A stretch of DNA of 64,000 bases from NCBI GenBank assembly GCA_024867545.1, contig JANFNE010000007.1:1-64000 (forward strand). The letters are read 5' to 3'. Shown in pieces: positions 32,422 through 43,243 of this stretch (positions within the stretch are counted from its first letter, which is position 1; every line of letters starts with the position of its first letter). The translations under genes were made by a program, and so were the position numbers. The notes beneath the pieces were generated by a model. That model did no database searches, was not told the origin of the DNA, and worked only from the letters and a program-made list of their open reading frames with translations. This DNA is from Phytopythium helicoides (taxonomy: Eukaryota > Oomycota > Peronosporomycetes > Pythiales > Pythiaceae).

Positions 32422-35400
32422 ATGAGCTCGTTCGCGCTGGCGCCCGAGCGGCCGGCGAGCGGGCAGGACGCCGCCGCGGGCTCCAAGAAGCTGCTGCACA
32501 GGACCTCGGACCCCGAGCTGAACGACCACGAGCTCGACGGTGCGTGAATCGCTGCCTTCGTGGCAAGACGGGGTGGCTGATAAATTGGACTGGCTCGGTA
32601 GATGCGGTGGATATGGGCGAGCACGCGGTGTGGGCGAACCTCGAGGACCCAATCTACGCCGAGAAGGACCTGGAGGTGTTTCGCTCGACGCCAAAGCAGT
32701 CGACGCTGCCAGTCTACTTCATCAAAGGGTGGCTGCCAGTGTCGGCTGACACGCTATTCAACGCGCTCATGGACGCCAAGTTCCGCACCACGTGGGACTC
32801 CAACATGAAGCGCGTATCAGTCGTAGACCGCAAGGAAGACGGAGACATCATGTACGCGTCCATCAACCTTCCCTGGCCGCTCTCCGATCGGGACTACGTG
32901 TACCACCGACGAGCCAAGTTCTTTCCCCAGCAGCATGCATTCGTCATCATTTGCCAGTCGGCGCACCATGCATCTGCTCCCGAGTGTAACGGTCTCGTGC
33001 GTGTGGAAACGTACGCGTTGCGACTATGCATCCGCGCGAGCTCAGACAGCAACGAAGCCTGCGACTTTCACGCAGAGTATGAGGACGACACAGACTTTAG
33101 CATTCCCAACTACGGCATCAGCTTCATGCTACACACAATGCTGCCGTCCTTCATGACCAATTTGCGTGCAGCGTGCGCTGAATACGCCAACTACATCAAA
33201 AAGCTCGACGATAGCGATATCCAAGGTATTCCCTCGCAAGTTCTTCGTTATCGAAGTGAAAAGAATCGCTCCAACTCAGTAATTGGTGCTGGGTCGTCGG
33301 GGAATTTATCCGATTCACAAGTGTCCAGTAACGCCAGCAATGCCCGCTCGTCACCTCGCAAGTTTTTTCGCAAGTCACGTGGTCTTTTCCTGTCTCGCAA
33401 ACGCCGCCCCTTTGTGCGCACCCACAGCGACAGCGACGATAGCTACAGCGTGTACAGTGAGCCAAGCAGTGCTCGTATCGCATCAGTGACCACGAGAGAC
33501 ACTCAATTGTCAGCACGGCGAGGGCTGAGGAAGTCGATATCTTTGAACAGTTCCCCCTTGTCACCCCGGCTGTCGTCATCATCAGTCTCAGCTACAAGCT
33601 CTGTTCATTCCAAGGCTGCATCTCGACATGGACGCTCGAAGCCGATGGATGACTTTGTCGTGGAGTTCCAGAAGCAGAAAATTGGGCTCCATCTAGAAAT
33701 GGACTTGTTCAACAACAACGTCGTGGTTGCGTACTGCGAGAAGGACAGCGAAGCCGACAAAGCGCACTACATTATCGAAACTGGGCTAATTGTGACTTCT
33801 GTGAACGGAGTCCCCGTTTCAAGCTTTAAGTTCAACGAGATCCTCGGAGAGATTAAACGGGCACCTCGACCGCTTGTACTGGGTTTCACATACCCTCCTA
33901 AACAATCACCTGGAAACAGGTATCGCCGGCTGAAAGAATCCAAGAGCGTAATGAAGTGTCTCGTCACTCGAGATGAGCACAATCTGTTGCGTGCGCTCCG
34001 GCCGTTGGATGAAGTTTCTTCCACTAGCGCAGTGCTGAAATATGACTTTAAGGTGCCAGCCTATTCGAAGAAACTACATCGAGCATCGAGCCCAGTGGGC
34101 ATCAGAGCCAAGAACTCAAATGTTGAGTATGTTATTCTACCCGAGGGCTACATCCTTTACGAGATCGACGGATGCTACGCATCTGATCTGACGTTTGCAG
34201 AGATTGCGCACCTACTGCATCGTAACAACGACATGCGGGTGGTATCGTTCAAGCCTGCATTAGCAGTCAACGGTGATCGCTTTGTGGAGTGTGATTCTCG
34301 CTCATCTCTCTCGAAGCGCTTGTCTGGCGCGTTCCGGTGGCGAGATCTTTCCTTCGACGAAGGCTCTGTCACAAACACCAATACCTCTTCGTCTCCTCCA
34401 GTTAGCAACAGCAGTGCAACTACGTCAGATGACAGCGCTCGAAGCGATAGTGCAGGTTCTAACATTGCACCACAAGATACTGTCAAGCAGCAACACCGTG
34501 AGAAGAAACGAATTGGGGTCTCTTCTTTGAAGGAAGGATCGGAGACCAAGTGGAGAGATGCAGCTCCTTCCGTCTGTTTGGACGATTACTCCTCCGTCAC
34601 AATCACTGCGAAGAACGTGTCGTGGGCCTGGGAGCATGTACACTTGCTAAAGGCCGACGAGCGCATCTTCTCTGCCGCTCTTTTGATCGACAAGATTGAG
34701 GCGTATATCGCAAAGTCCAAGTCCAATGGCGTGGAGTGCGCTGCAGCTGAAACTGTGCGCAAGGCGATGCTGAATGCAAGTGATTTTGTTTCCCGCATCA
34801 AGGAGAGACAAAGTTCTGGCACAAAAATCCTTGCCGAGTTTTCCAGCGAAGACGGTGAGGGTGGATGGGAGTTTGGGCAGTCTCACTTTGGCGTCACAAC
34901 GTACTGGAAACCTGCGGACGATGGATCCGTATGGCTCAAGATGGAGGGTGTTATTGAAGGCGTGGACGTCTTCAATACCGTCGCGGTACTTCGTGAAATG
35001 GACCTATGGAGCTTGTGGTTCCCATTTTGCAATCAGTCCACGGTGCTTCGGCAAACCGGCCACGTCGACTACGTGACGTACATGTGTATCTCCTCGCCCG
35101 TGCTCCAGCGGGATGCTGTCCTCGAAGTGTGTGCTATCAATGCATGCTATGAGCGGCGATGTGTACTAATGATGGGCAACACTATCGACGCTTCCAAGCT
35201 GCCCTCATCGATTGATGTACCAACGTGCAAGGGCTGGAATTCGGGTCGGATGGACATTAATGGGTTGCGCGCTATTGTAGAACCGCTGTCTCGTACCAAG
35301 TCGAGGACATGCATCGTCGCGAACATTGACCCAAAGTGCGCAGTGCCCAAGCCACTGCTCAATTTCGGCATCAAGAAAATGGCTGGTATCTTGCTGTTTC

Positions 35401-36197
35401 TCTTGCGAAAAGAAGCGGAGAAGATCGAGAAAGCGCAGCAAGAAGGTGCCAAAAACGAACACATCTCTCGAATGGAAGGAGATCCGACTCAGTTTTACGG
35501 GTGGTTGCGCCCACTTGTTGACAAGTTTCTTGAAGATCAAAAGTGCGGCATGTTGCCAGAACCGTTGACGCTCGATCTCCCAGAGGTTGATACTCTGTCG
35601 CTTGACAAAATCCAAGAGAGCGAACTTCCTCAGCCGAAACATAGCCCCCGTGCATTCATGGCTCGCAAGTGCAGTCGCACCGCTGCGTTTCATCGCGAAA
35701 TGCATGCAGTGTCGACCCATGCAAATCACTCCACGTTGGTGCCGAAGCGTATTTGGCGCGACTACGTGTACGACTTTGGGATCTGGCCGTACCTGTTGCT
35801 GCTGCTCGTGTTTTCCGACGTCTCGCCTGAGAAGCCGTTCCTGCAGGTGTGCGTGTTCAAGTTCCTCTTCACGTGCATCTGCACATACTTCGGCGTGCCT
35901 GGCGCGTTCTCGTGGCAGACTCGCCAGCGCAAGCGCGAGCGGAACGAGCTCGGCGCGCTTCGGCGTCGCTTCATGGTGCTCGCGGGCATCCTGGACGTGG
36001 CGAACTCATGGGCCATGCGCGCCTGGGTCCACTGGCTTGAGTGCTACGCCGTGCTCATGGTGCAACGCGCGCGCGCTCCCGAGTGCTTCGCTCGCTCGCC
36101 GCTCGAAGTGCGCGAGGCCGAGAACTTCTGGCTCACTGCGAGCGCGTTCGTGTTCGCGTCCGTGGTCGTCGGCATCCAGGTGGTCGTCAACATCTAG
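32422..36197 (+). CDS. START / PDZ-like / START-like / TM protein, probable lipid-transfer protein
   Basis: Exon 1 (32422-32539, MSSFALAPERPASG) joins exon 2 over a 62-bp intron (32540-32601), giving about 1,237 residues without frame breaks. A first START domain (about residues 60-230; WDSNMKRVSVVDRKEDGDIM, LPWPLSDRDYVYHRRAKFF) resembles PCTP/STARD2. A Ser/Arg-rich linker follows. Then come two PDZ-like modules (IGLHLEMDLFNNNVVVAYC...IIETGLIVTSVNGVPV; and YVILPEGYILYEIDGC). A second START-like fold (about residues 800-1010) has WYKPADDG-type strands and DLWSLWFPFCNQSTVL. Hydrophobic segments near the C-terminus (GIWPYLLLLLVFSDV; FVFASVVVGIQVVVNI) suggest membrane anchoring. Likely moves or senses lipid at a membrane contact; ligand unknown. 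Confidence 0.82.
32540..32601 (+). other. Intron of the double START gene
   Basis: 62 bp, gtgcgt...gtag, phase 1. Splicing gives ELD-DAVDMGEHAVWANLED in frame and replaces an implausible N-terminus. Confidence 0.8.
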
Positions 36198-36249
36198 TAT
36201 TCCATACAGCACCCCATACAATTCGATCCGCACCGACTACTCGTCTCCC

Positions 36250-36321
36250 ATTGGTCGAAACGATGCACATCACTGAGACCACCCAATCACATCCTGTTAT
36301 TTCCACCCTATTCCTCCAATC
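36250..36321. promoter_or_regulatory. Three CCAAT boxes upstream of thioredoxin copy 2
   Basis: CCATTGG ending at 36254 (inverted), CCAATC at 36283-36288 and CCAATC at 36316-36321, 64-135 bp before the ATG at 36385. Confidence 0.55.
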
Positions 36322-36384
36322 AAACCCGCCCGCCACCTCACCCGCGGAAACCTCCACGTAGTAAAGGAGATCCCCCTCGCCGCG

Positions 36385-37476
36385 ATGGCCGACGCGCCGC
36401 GCACCAAGCTGTCGCCTGCGGCGCGCAAGGCCGCGGCCGAGAAGGCGGCGGCCGCCGCTGCCGGCGGGCGGCTGAGCGTGATGCGCGTGATGCAGCTGCT
36501 GCTGGCCACGGCCGTGCTGTCGTCCCTGGCGTACATGTACCAGTTCGTGTCGGTGAACGTGACGCTGCGCACGGGCGGCGACTCGGAGGACGAGGACGGC
36601 GTCATCCTGCGCAACCGCGTGCTGGGCCACTCGACCTTCCGCATGCAGGGCTTCGAGGCGGCCTACCAGTTCGTCAGCTCGTACGATGTCGAGCTGCAGG
36701 GACCGCTCTACATGCTATTCATGAGCGACGTGAACGAGGACGGCAAGTACTGGTGCCCCGACTGCGAGAAGGCCAAGAAGCCCGTCTACGACGCATTCAA
36801 CCGCGCGCCGCGCGGCTCCAAGCTCGTCGAGATCCGCGTCGGGCCCGAGTCCTACTGGGCCGACGAGATGAACGAGTTCCGCCAGAACCAGCTCTTCTAC
36901 CTCGACCACATCCCCTCGCTCATGCGCTACGAGGGCCGCGGCAATTCGTCGACGATGCTCACGGAGCAGTTCTGCCAGGATGAAGAGCTGCTCGACTACG
37001 TCTTCCGCGTCAAGAAGCCCGCTGCAGGAGAGCCCAACAAGAACAAGGTGCTCACCATGTACTCGCCTGAGGAGGTGCAGGCGTACCTTGCCACGTACGA
37101 CAACTCGTACCCGCTGTTCCTGTTCTTCGTGTCGGGCTTCCACTCGTTCAATGGCCGTCTGTGGTGCCCGTACTGCGACCGCGCGGACGTGGCGGCCATG
37201 CACTACTACAACTACACGGCTCCCGACTCGGCCGTCATGATCCGCACGGTCGTGGCGCCAACGTACAAGAAGTGGAAGAAGAAGAAGAACCCGTTCAAGC
37301 TGCCCGACTTCCAAGAGAACGTGGCGCCCGTGCGCGGCGTGCCGTTCCTGGGATTCGTCAAGAAGGACGTGGCGGCCAACAGAGTGACTGTGAATCAGTT
37401 CATGCCCGACTACACAGATACGGACAAGCTCAAGACGTTCTACCGCAACAAGCCGCGCGGGCTGCGCGCTCCCTGA
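36385..37476 (+). CDS. Double thioredoxin-fold (TXNDC17/DUF953-like) membrane protein, copy 2
   Basis: 363 residues, the only member of the family readable in one frame with both redox sites. Basic/Ala-rich N-terminus, one TM segment (about 33-52, VMQLLLATAVLSSLAYMYQF), then domain A: GPLYMLFMSDVNEDGKYWCPD completing WCPDC, VGPESYWADEMNEFRQNQ, HIPSLMRYEG; and domain B: YPLFLFFVSGFHSFNGRLW leading to WCPYC, AAMHYYNYTAPDSAV, GVPFLGFVKKD. WCPDC plus the downstream aromatic/acidic motifs are diagnostic of TXNDC17/TRP14, normally a single-domain cytosolic disulfide reductase. Two such domains behind a TM segment is atypical. Sequons NVT, NSS and NYT fit a lumenal or external location. Confidence 0.82.
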   Translation: MADAPRTKLSPAARKAAAEKAAAAAAGGRLSVMRVMQLLLATAVLSSLAYMYQFVSVNVTLRTGGDSEDEDGVILRNRVLGHSTFRMQGFEAAYQFVSSYDVELQGPLYMLFMSDVNEDGKYWCPDCEKAKKPVYDAFNRAPRGSKLVEIRVGPESYWADEMNEFRQNQLFYLDHIPSLMRYEGRGNSSTMLTEQFCQDEELLDYVFRVKKPAAGEPNKNKVLTMYSPEEVQAYLATYDNSYPLFLFFVSGFHSFNGRLWCPYCDRADVAAMHYYNYTAPDSAVMIRTVVAPTYKKWKKKKNPFKLPDFQENVAPVRGVPFLGFVKKDVAANRVTVNQFMPDYTDTDKLKTFYRNKPRGLRAP

Positions 37477-37737
37477 GCAGCGCGGTCGGCGGTGTGTACG
37501 AAGAGCGAGTCCGTCAAAAGTAGACTTGTTGCCTATGTGATGTGCATGTGTGTCGAGCGTTTGAGGTCATTTGCCCCGCATGCCGATCAGAGAGCAGTGA
37601 CGTGACGCATGTAGAAAAGCTGAAAGAGATGTCTAGAAATGCCATTCCTGTGACTTGAACAAACTATGTGCAGTCGATCTATCCCGCTTTTTTTCCACTG
37701 TAAAGACGCCGCTTACCGTGCCATTCCAGGACGAGCG

Positions 37738-39876
37738 ATGGATCGACGCCGACGAGGGCGGCAGGCGAGGGCCTCGGCCTTCTTGGGGGCGCGGCGGCTG
37801 TGGATGGCGGTTGCAGGTGCTCTGGTGGTGACGTACGCGCTCGTGGTGCTGAGCGTGGCGCCGTCGAGCTTGCGTCGCGACGCGTCGCTGACGCAGTCGG
37901 CGGCTCTGAGCGACGCGAGAGCAGCCGACGCGCTCGAGATGAAGGAGCAGAATGCGCAACTGGAGGAGCAGGAGCTGGTGGAAGCGGACGGCGAGCCGGA
38001 GGAGGAGCTCACGCAGCAATTGCTGCGCGTGGAGGCGGGATCGGCGGAAGCTGCGGAGAGCGAGGAGCCAGAGATCCCGTTGGAGACGCCGATGCGGCCA
38101 GAGACGGCCTCGCCGCTGATCATTGCGGAAGCCGAGAAGGAGCAGGCTGCGACTGAGGAGAGCGAGATGCATCCGATTGCGACTGCCGTTGGCGAACGGC
38201 CAGTGGAAGCTGAGAAGGCGGTCGCGGCGAATGAGCTTGAGCTACAACCGGTCCCGACGGCTGTTGGGAAACTTCCTCTCAGCATTGAGAAGAAGTCGGA
38301 GGGATCTGGGCCGGATGCGCACTTGTTCACGAATATTGATAAGCTACCAGGCAAGCAGGAAGATAAGACTCCCGACGACTCGAGTCTCGCAGAGCACCTT
38401 TTCACAAATATTGACAAGCTGCCAGTGAAAGCAAGCGATGCGGAGAAAGCTGGTGATTCGAGTCTCGCAGAGCATTTATACACGAACATCGAAAACCTGC
38501 CTGTCAAAGCGAACAATGGTGAAGCCATTGACGACTCAAGCCTCGCAGATCATTTATTCACGGATATTGACAAACTTCCTGGCAGAGCTAGCGACGCTGA
38601 GAAGACCGATGATTCAAGTCTCGCTGACCATCTTTTCTCGGGTGCTTCCTACTTTGACAACCTTGACTTGCCAGCAGGTGACGTCGGCAGCGCTGTGCCA
38701 ACTCATTATGACACGTCCTCGCCAACTATGGAGAACATGGCTCAGGGCGAGGGCAGCCAAGAAGATATGGCAGCCCACTTGTTTTCGGACGCTTCGTATT
38801 TCGATAATATTGCCAAAGCAGCCCAAGCCTCCGCAGCAACAAAAGTAGAATCAGAACTCGTTGCAATCGCTGCGTCAAAGCCCGATGACCTCGAGAGCGG
38901 ATCTGACGACGAAGAAGAGGAGGAGGTAGAGCTGCCACCTCCACGATTCTCTCATTTCGACGAATCTCGCCTCGTTCAGTACACCGAGCCTGCAAGTGAA
39001 GTCGTCCCATTCGAGCAACGCCACGATATTATTGCCGGTTACGACGCAACGCTGGAATACTTGGCAAACTACACTACGCCGCCAGGGTCGAATGAGCAAC
39101 TGTTCCTGTTTTTTGTATGCAGCGATGCGTATGGGGCTCCGCTCGACTGGAAGCCGATTTGTGCGGACGCGAAAAAGAGGGTTTACGACGTGTTTTCAAA
39201 GTCGCCGTCGTCCAATCGGCTTGTTACCATTTACTCTGGACCGGAGGATGTTTGGCTGCAACCGAATATGCTGAAAGAAGACGATGACTTGCGACTCAAG
39301 TCTATTCCGTGTGTCATGAGATGGGACGGCGGGGCACCAGGCGCCAAACGATCCTCATACGGCATGATGATTGACGACACCTTGCTGTCAGAGCCATTCT
39401 TGCGGTATTTATTCCGCAACACGGATCAAGTGGACCAGCAGCTTTCGAACCCAGACGTCGTAACGAAAGAGATTGTCACTGTCAAGGGCTACCAACAGTA
39501 CACGAACTATATCGACACATACCGCCAAGAGAACTCGACGTACCCGCTATTCGTCATTCTGTACTCGGGTCGGTGGAAGGCGAACAACCGCTTGTGGTGC
39601 CCATTTTCGCGGCAGTCGGAGCTTCCACTCGAATATTCTTTCTACGCCTACGCACCCAAGGACGCTCGATTCTTAGTTGTCGAGACATATGACCTTTACA
39701 AGCGCTGGCGCAGTCCCGACAACGAGTTCAAGCGAGATCCTATCCTCAAACCAAAGGGAGTCCCGTGGATGATGCGCGTGTTTCCAGCGGAAAATGGCGA
39801 ACTCCGCTTCCAGCGTGTCAAGGGCCGCTTATACATTCAAGAGTCGTTGGAGAAAGTTTTTGGGAAGTCAGGATAA
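37738..39876 (+). CDS. Double thioredoxin-fold membrane protein, copy 3, with repeat spacer
   Basis: Start MDRRRRGRQARASAFLG (the in-frame ATG at 37666 gives a non-native prefix). TM at about residues 20-42 (RLWMAVAGALVVTYALVV). A 400-residue acidic spacer follows, including tandem repeats at 38315-38660. Domain A (from YDATLEYLANYTTP): LFLFFVCSDAYG, DWKPICADAKKRVYDVF, IYSGPEDVW, LKSIPCVMRWDG; the redox site is reduced to one Cys (W-x2-I-C). Domain B: YPLFVILYSGRWKANNRLWC followed by PFS, so the second Cys of CxxC is Ser here too. With both CxxC motifs incomplete, a classical dithiol reductase role is unlikely; a binding or chaperone role is possible. It ends 77 bp from the convergent copy 4. 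Confidence 0.78.
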   Translation: MDRRRRGRQARASAFLGARRLWMAVAGALVVTYALVVLSVAPSSLRRDASLTQSAALSDARAADALEMKEQNAQLEEQELVEADGEPEEELTQQLLRVEAGSAEAAESEEPEIPLETPMRPETASPLIIAEAEKEQAATEESEMHPIATAVGERPVEAEKAVAANELELQPVPTAVGKLPLSIEKKSEGSGPDAHLFTNIDKLPGKQEDKTPDDSSLAEHLFTNIDKLPVKASDAEKAGDSSLAEHLYTNIENLPVKANNGEAIDDSSLADHLFTDIDKLPGRASDAEKTDDSSLADHLFSGASYFDNLDLPAGDVGSAVPTHYDTSSPTMENMAQGEGSQEDMAAHLFSDASYFDNIAKAAQASAATKVESELVAIAASKPDDLESGSDDEEEEEVELPPPRFSHFDESRLVQYTEPASEVVPFEQRHDIIAGYDATLEYLANYTTPPGSNEQLFLFFVCSDAYGAPLDWKPICADAKKRVYDVFSKSPSSNRLVTIYSGPEDVWLQPNMLKEDDDLRLKSIPCVMRWDGGAPGAKRSSYGMMIDDTLLSEPFLRYLFRNTDQVDQQLSNPDVVTKEIVTVKGYQQYTNYIDTYRQENSTYPLFVILYSGRWKANNRLWCPFSRQSELPLEYSFYAYAPKDARFLVVETYDLYKRWRSPDNEFKRDPILKPKGVPWMMRVFPAENGELRFQRVKGRLYIQESLEKVFGKSG
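38315..38660 (+). repeat. In-frame tandem repeat coding for an AEHLFTNIDKLP-type unit
   Basis: Within copy 3. About 25-28 residues per unit: HLFTNIDKLPGKQED, HLFTNIDKLPVKASDAEKAG, HLYTNIENLPVKANNGEAID, HLFTDIDKLPGRASDAEKTD, then a diverged HLFSGASYFDN; another HLFSDASYFDN recurs near 38778. Units are joined by DDSSLA or DSSLA. Acidic, probably extended, with a regularly spaced hydrophobic motif. Confidence 0.85.
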
Positions 39877-39953
39877 CAACCCGGTACCAAAAAGTTCTAC
39901 ATGTTTGTTGCGCTCACTTCAACACTTACATCGACACTACATTGAAACAATCA

Positions 39954-41193
39954 CTACAGTCCTTCGAATGCCACTTTGAGCGGTTCCAGTTGGTCCCATC
40001 TTTCCACGACACGGTTGTATGTAGCATGTGGCTTTCCTGGCGCGGGGTAAATGCGGTAGAATGCAGGAACACCGCGCACGTTCAGATTTGTGTCTCGCTT
40101 GAAGTCGTTGTTCTTCACCTTCCACTGACCGTACGAAGGGTACGTCTCGACACGCACGAGGCGTGCCCCACGCGGCGCGTACGCATAAAATCCGTACTCT
40201 ACAGAGACGTGCGAGTAGCGACAGTATGGGACACCACAAACGATCGTTGCCCTGCATGCGTCCTGAAATGAGCATCAGGTACATTGGCTTGGAGCTGGAG
40301 TCCGCGTTGTACTTCTGCATGTACTCGGAGTACTCTTGGAACCCCTTGAGATCCACAATCTCCTTGGTCGCAACGTCGTCTGGGTCAAGCAGAGGATCTG
40401 TCTTGTCCTTGTTGCCAAACACGTACCGCAGCAGCGGCTCGTAGAGCAACGTCGATTCGATCATCATGTCAGAGGTGGCACGTTTAGCACCTGGACTGCC
40501 GCCCTCCCATTTCATGACGCTCGGAATCGCCTTGACGCGCAGGTCCTGGTCATCAAAGAACTTGTTCTTCGTCGTCCAGTCCGTCTTGGAGCCAGCATAA
40601 ATGGTCACAAGTCGCTTGGATGACGGCGACTTGGCAAACACCTCGTAGACTACCTCCTTGGCTTCGGCGCACAGTCGACGCCAGTCATACTCTCTCCCCT
40701 GCTCGTCGCTGCATACGAAGAAGAGGAACAGCTCCTCATCCGATCCCTCTGGCTTGGTGTAGCTCTCCAGAAACGCGAGCGTGGCGTCGTACCCCGACAG
40801 CGTCACGTGGCGCTGCTCGAACGGCACGACCTCCTCCTCCTCCTTCTCGGGCTCCTGCGCGGCCTCCGTCGCCACCGGCGCGTCGGTCTCTTGATCACTC
40901 GCGACTTGCGTCGTCGCCAGCTCCTCGTCGTTCCGCCGCAGGTTGGCTCCCTCTGCATCGTTATACAGCTGCTCCGCCATGTCGCGCGCGCTGTCCAGCC
41001 CATCGCTGGCCGCCCCGCCCTCGTCCGGTCGCGCGCGCGCCGTCGCCACGCCGCCGATGCGCAGCAGAAACGTCCAGTAGAGCGCCACGGTGGCCACCAC
41101 GGCCAGCAGCCACAGCCGGCGCGGCAGCAGCCCGCCGGGCTCGCCGCCCTTGGCGCCACGGCGCGCGGGAGCTCGGCGCTTGGCGCCCGCCAT
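39954..41193 (-). CDS. Double thioredoxin-fold membrane protein, copy 4 (one frame break)
   Basis: Start MAGAKRRAPARRGAKGGEPG, TM at about residues 25-45 (RLWLLAVVATVALYWTFLL), acidic spacer of about 100 residues. Domain A (from YDATLAFLESYTKPEG): LFLFFVCSDEQG, DWRRLCAEAKEVVYEVF, IYAGSKTDW, VKAIPSVMKWEGG; only one Cys remains at the redox site. Domain B: MYLMLISGRMQGNDRLW, then WCPYCRYSH if one extra c near 40232 is discounted, then VRGVPAFYRIYPAPGKPH in the second frame down to the stop at 39954. Domain B thus keeps CxxC. Divergent from copy 5, 213 bp between starts. Confidence 0.78.
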
Positions 41194-41406
41194 CTTGACC
41201 AGCGTGCGCCGCCTGTCTCGCTTGTGGAACTGCCACGTTTCAGCCCGAGGCGGTCGGTAAGAAACGTCGCGGCTACGTAATCCATACAAAAAGCGAGATG
41301 TCGATCGGGATCAGACTGGAGCGTTTCTAAAAAGTGACCGCTGGTTTCTATCGAGCTGACGACGACCCACGAGGCAGTGACGCCGACAAAGTCAGAAAGC
41401 CTGGGC

Positions 41407-43040
41407 ATGGCACGCGACCGGAGACGCCGCGGCAGCTCGCGCGTGCTGGCGCTCGTGGGCGCCGCCTTCGCGCTCTACTGCGTGGCGCTGGTGCGGCTGC
41501 ACTTGTGGACGCAGCAGGCAGGACGGCGGCAGCCACCAGGTGGGCCCAGGCGCGGGCGAGGCGCCGGACGCGCCGGTGCGGGAGCTGGAGCGACAGCTGG
41601 ACAACCCGCGCGCAGCAGGCAACCTCCGCGACGGCGCAGGTGGCGAGGACGCGCAGCACGTCGAGCTCAAGGAGGTGGAGAACGCGGTGACTGCGCAGCC
41701 GAGGGCCGAGAGGACTGCAGCGGCGCCTACGGCCGAGGCGACCACGAAGCCCGCGCCGACGATCCCAATTCGACCGGCGGAAACAGCGGCCGCTGCTCCA
41801 GTTGCTACAACCGCCGCTGCTGTACTTCTTGATAGAGTGCCTCCGCTCGAGGACTGCGCCGCAGACAGCCGAGGCGGCTGCATCTGTGGCACCGGCGGCG
41901 GAGAAGCAGCCGCAAGCGGATGCGCATGTTGAAGCGCAGGCGCCTCAGCACCCGGCAGGGAAGCAGCTAGAGGCGGATACACAAGTGGAAGCGCAGGCGC
42001 TACGGCAGCCAGGAGGGAAGCAGCCGCAGCAACAACAATTGGATCAACCGGCCAAACCGAACGAAACGTTGGCACTCGAGCAGCTTGATGTCGTTCCGCC
42101 GGTGACCGAGACGACTGCGCCACCCTCTGTCGAGGCGCACGTGCCTTTCCGCGACCGCCATCAGGTCATCGCTGGGTACGAGAAGCTGATGGCGTTCCTC
42201 GAAAACTATATGGCGTCACCCGACGAGTCCCTCTTCCTGTTCTTCGTGTGTAGTGATAAGCGCTTCCACCCAGATGATTGGTCACCCATGTGCACGACGG
42301 CCAAGCAGCACGTCTACAGCGTGTTCGCAAACTCGCCGTCGCGCAATCGCCTCGTCACGGTGCTGGCCGGATCTGAACGGTATTGGAAGTTTGCCAACGC
42401 GTTTTACGACGATGCAGACATTCGTCTCAAGGGCGTTCCATGCATCATGAAGTGGGAAGGCCACCGCGGACGCACATCTGGAATGATGTTCGACGAGTCG
42501 CTGCAATACGATGTGTTCCTGCGATACCTTTTCGGTAATGTGGACAAGCCGGACCCTCTTCTGACGCCAGCTAACATGGAAGGCAAGCAAATCATTACGG
42601 TGAACGGCTACGAGGCGTACCAGCAAAAAATGGCCGAATTCAAGCGCGAGAAACACCCCGTGACTACATTCATGGTCATGGTATCTGGTCGCTTCAAGGC
42701 CAACAACCGCCCGTGGTGTCCATATTGCCGCTACTCGGAGCTCCCAATTGAGTATGTATTCTATGCATACGCTCCGCCTCGCTCGCGACTTCTTCGGGTC
42801 GAGGTTACCAATTCGTACAACGCTTGGAAGCACCCGAACCAGTTCAATCGGGACAAGGAGCTTGACATGCACGTCGTCCCTGCACTTTATCGACTGCAAA
42901 TAACCCCGCCAGTGAGCTCGTATGCTCTGACCTTTAGTGGGGGCAACAACGTCGGTAGTATTCAGTACGAGCGCCACAAGATTCGCCTCGACCTTCTAGA
43001 GTCCTTGCGCGAGGTGTTTGCGATGCGCAAGTTGCTGTAG
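41407..43040 (+). CDS. Double thioredoxin-fold membrane protein, copy 5 (two frame breaks in spacer)
   Basis: Start MARDRRRRGSSRVLALVGAA with one TM (about residues 12-32). The Ala/Pro/Glu-rich spacer is read in three frames, with breaks near 41535 and 41840, then a single frame to the stop. Domain A (from YEKLMAFLENYMASP): LFLFFVCSDKRFHPDDW, SPMCTTAKQHVYSVF, LAGSERYWKFAN, LKGVPCIMKWEG; one Cys only. Domain B: TTFMVMVSGRFKANNRP, WCPYCRYSELPIEYVFYAYA, then VVPALYRLQI. Domain B of copies 4 and 5 shares CRYS after the redox site, so these two are the closest pair. It is convergent with the PX gene. Confidence 0.78.
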
Positions 43041-43243
43041 AGCAAAGTTAGAGCACGTCGACGTCATACTGTACACTTCGAGTTCGTCAAGTAACAACTA
43101 GAGGAGAATGTTCTGCGGTCTGAGTTCGTCATTGGAGTCTATTGTGGCGTCGATGAAGTATGTTACAGACAGCTTTCTAAATCGTTGGCAACATGCAAAG
43201 CAGCTATCGTCCGATGGATAGCCGACCCTATCGGTCTGTAGCA

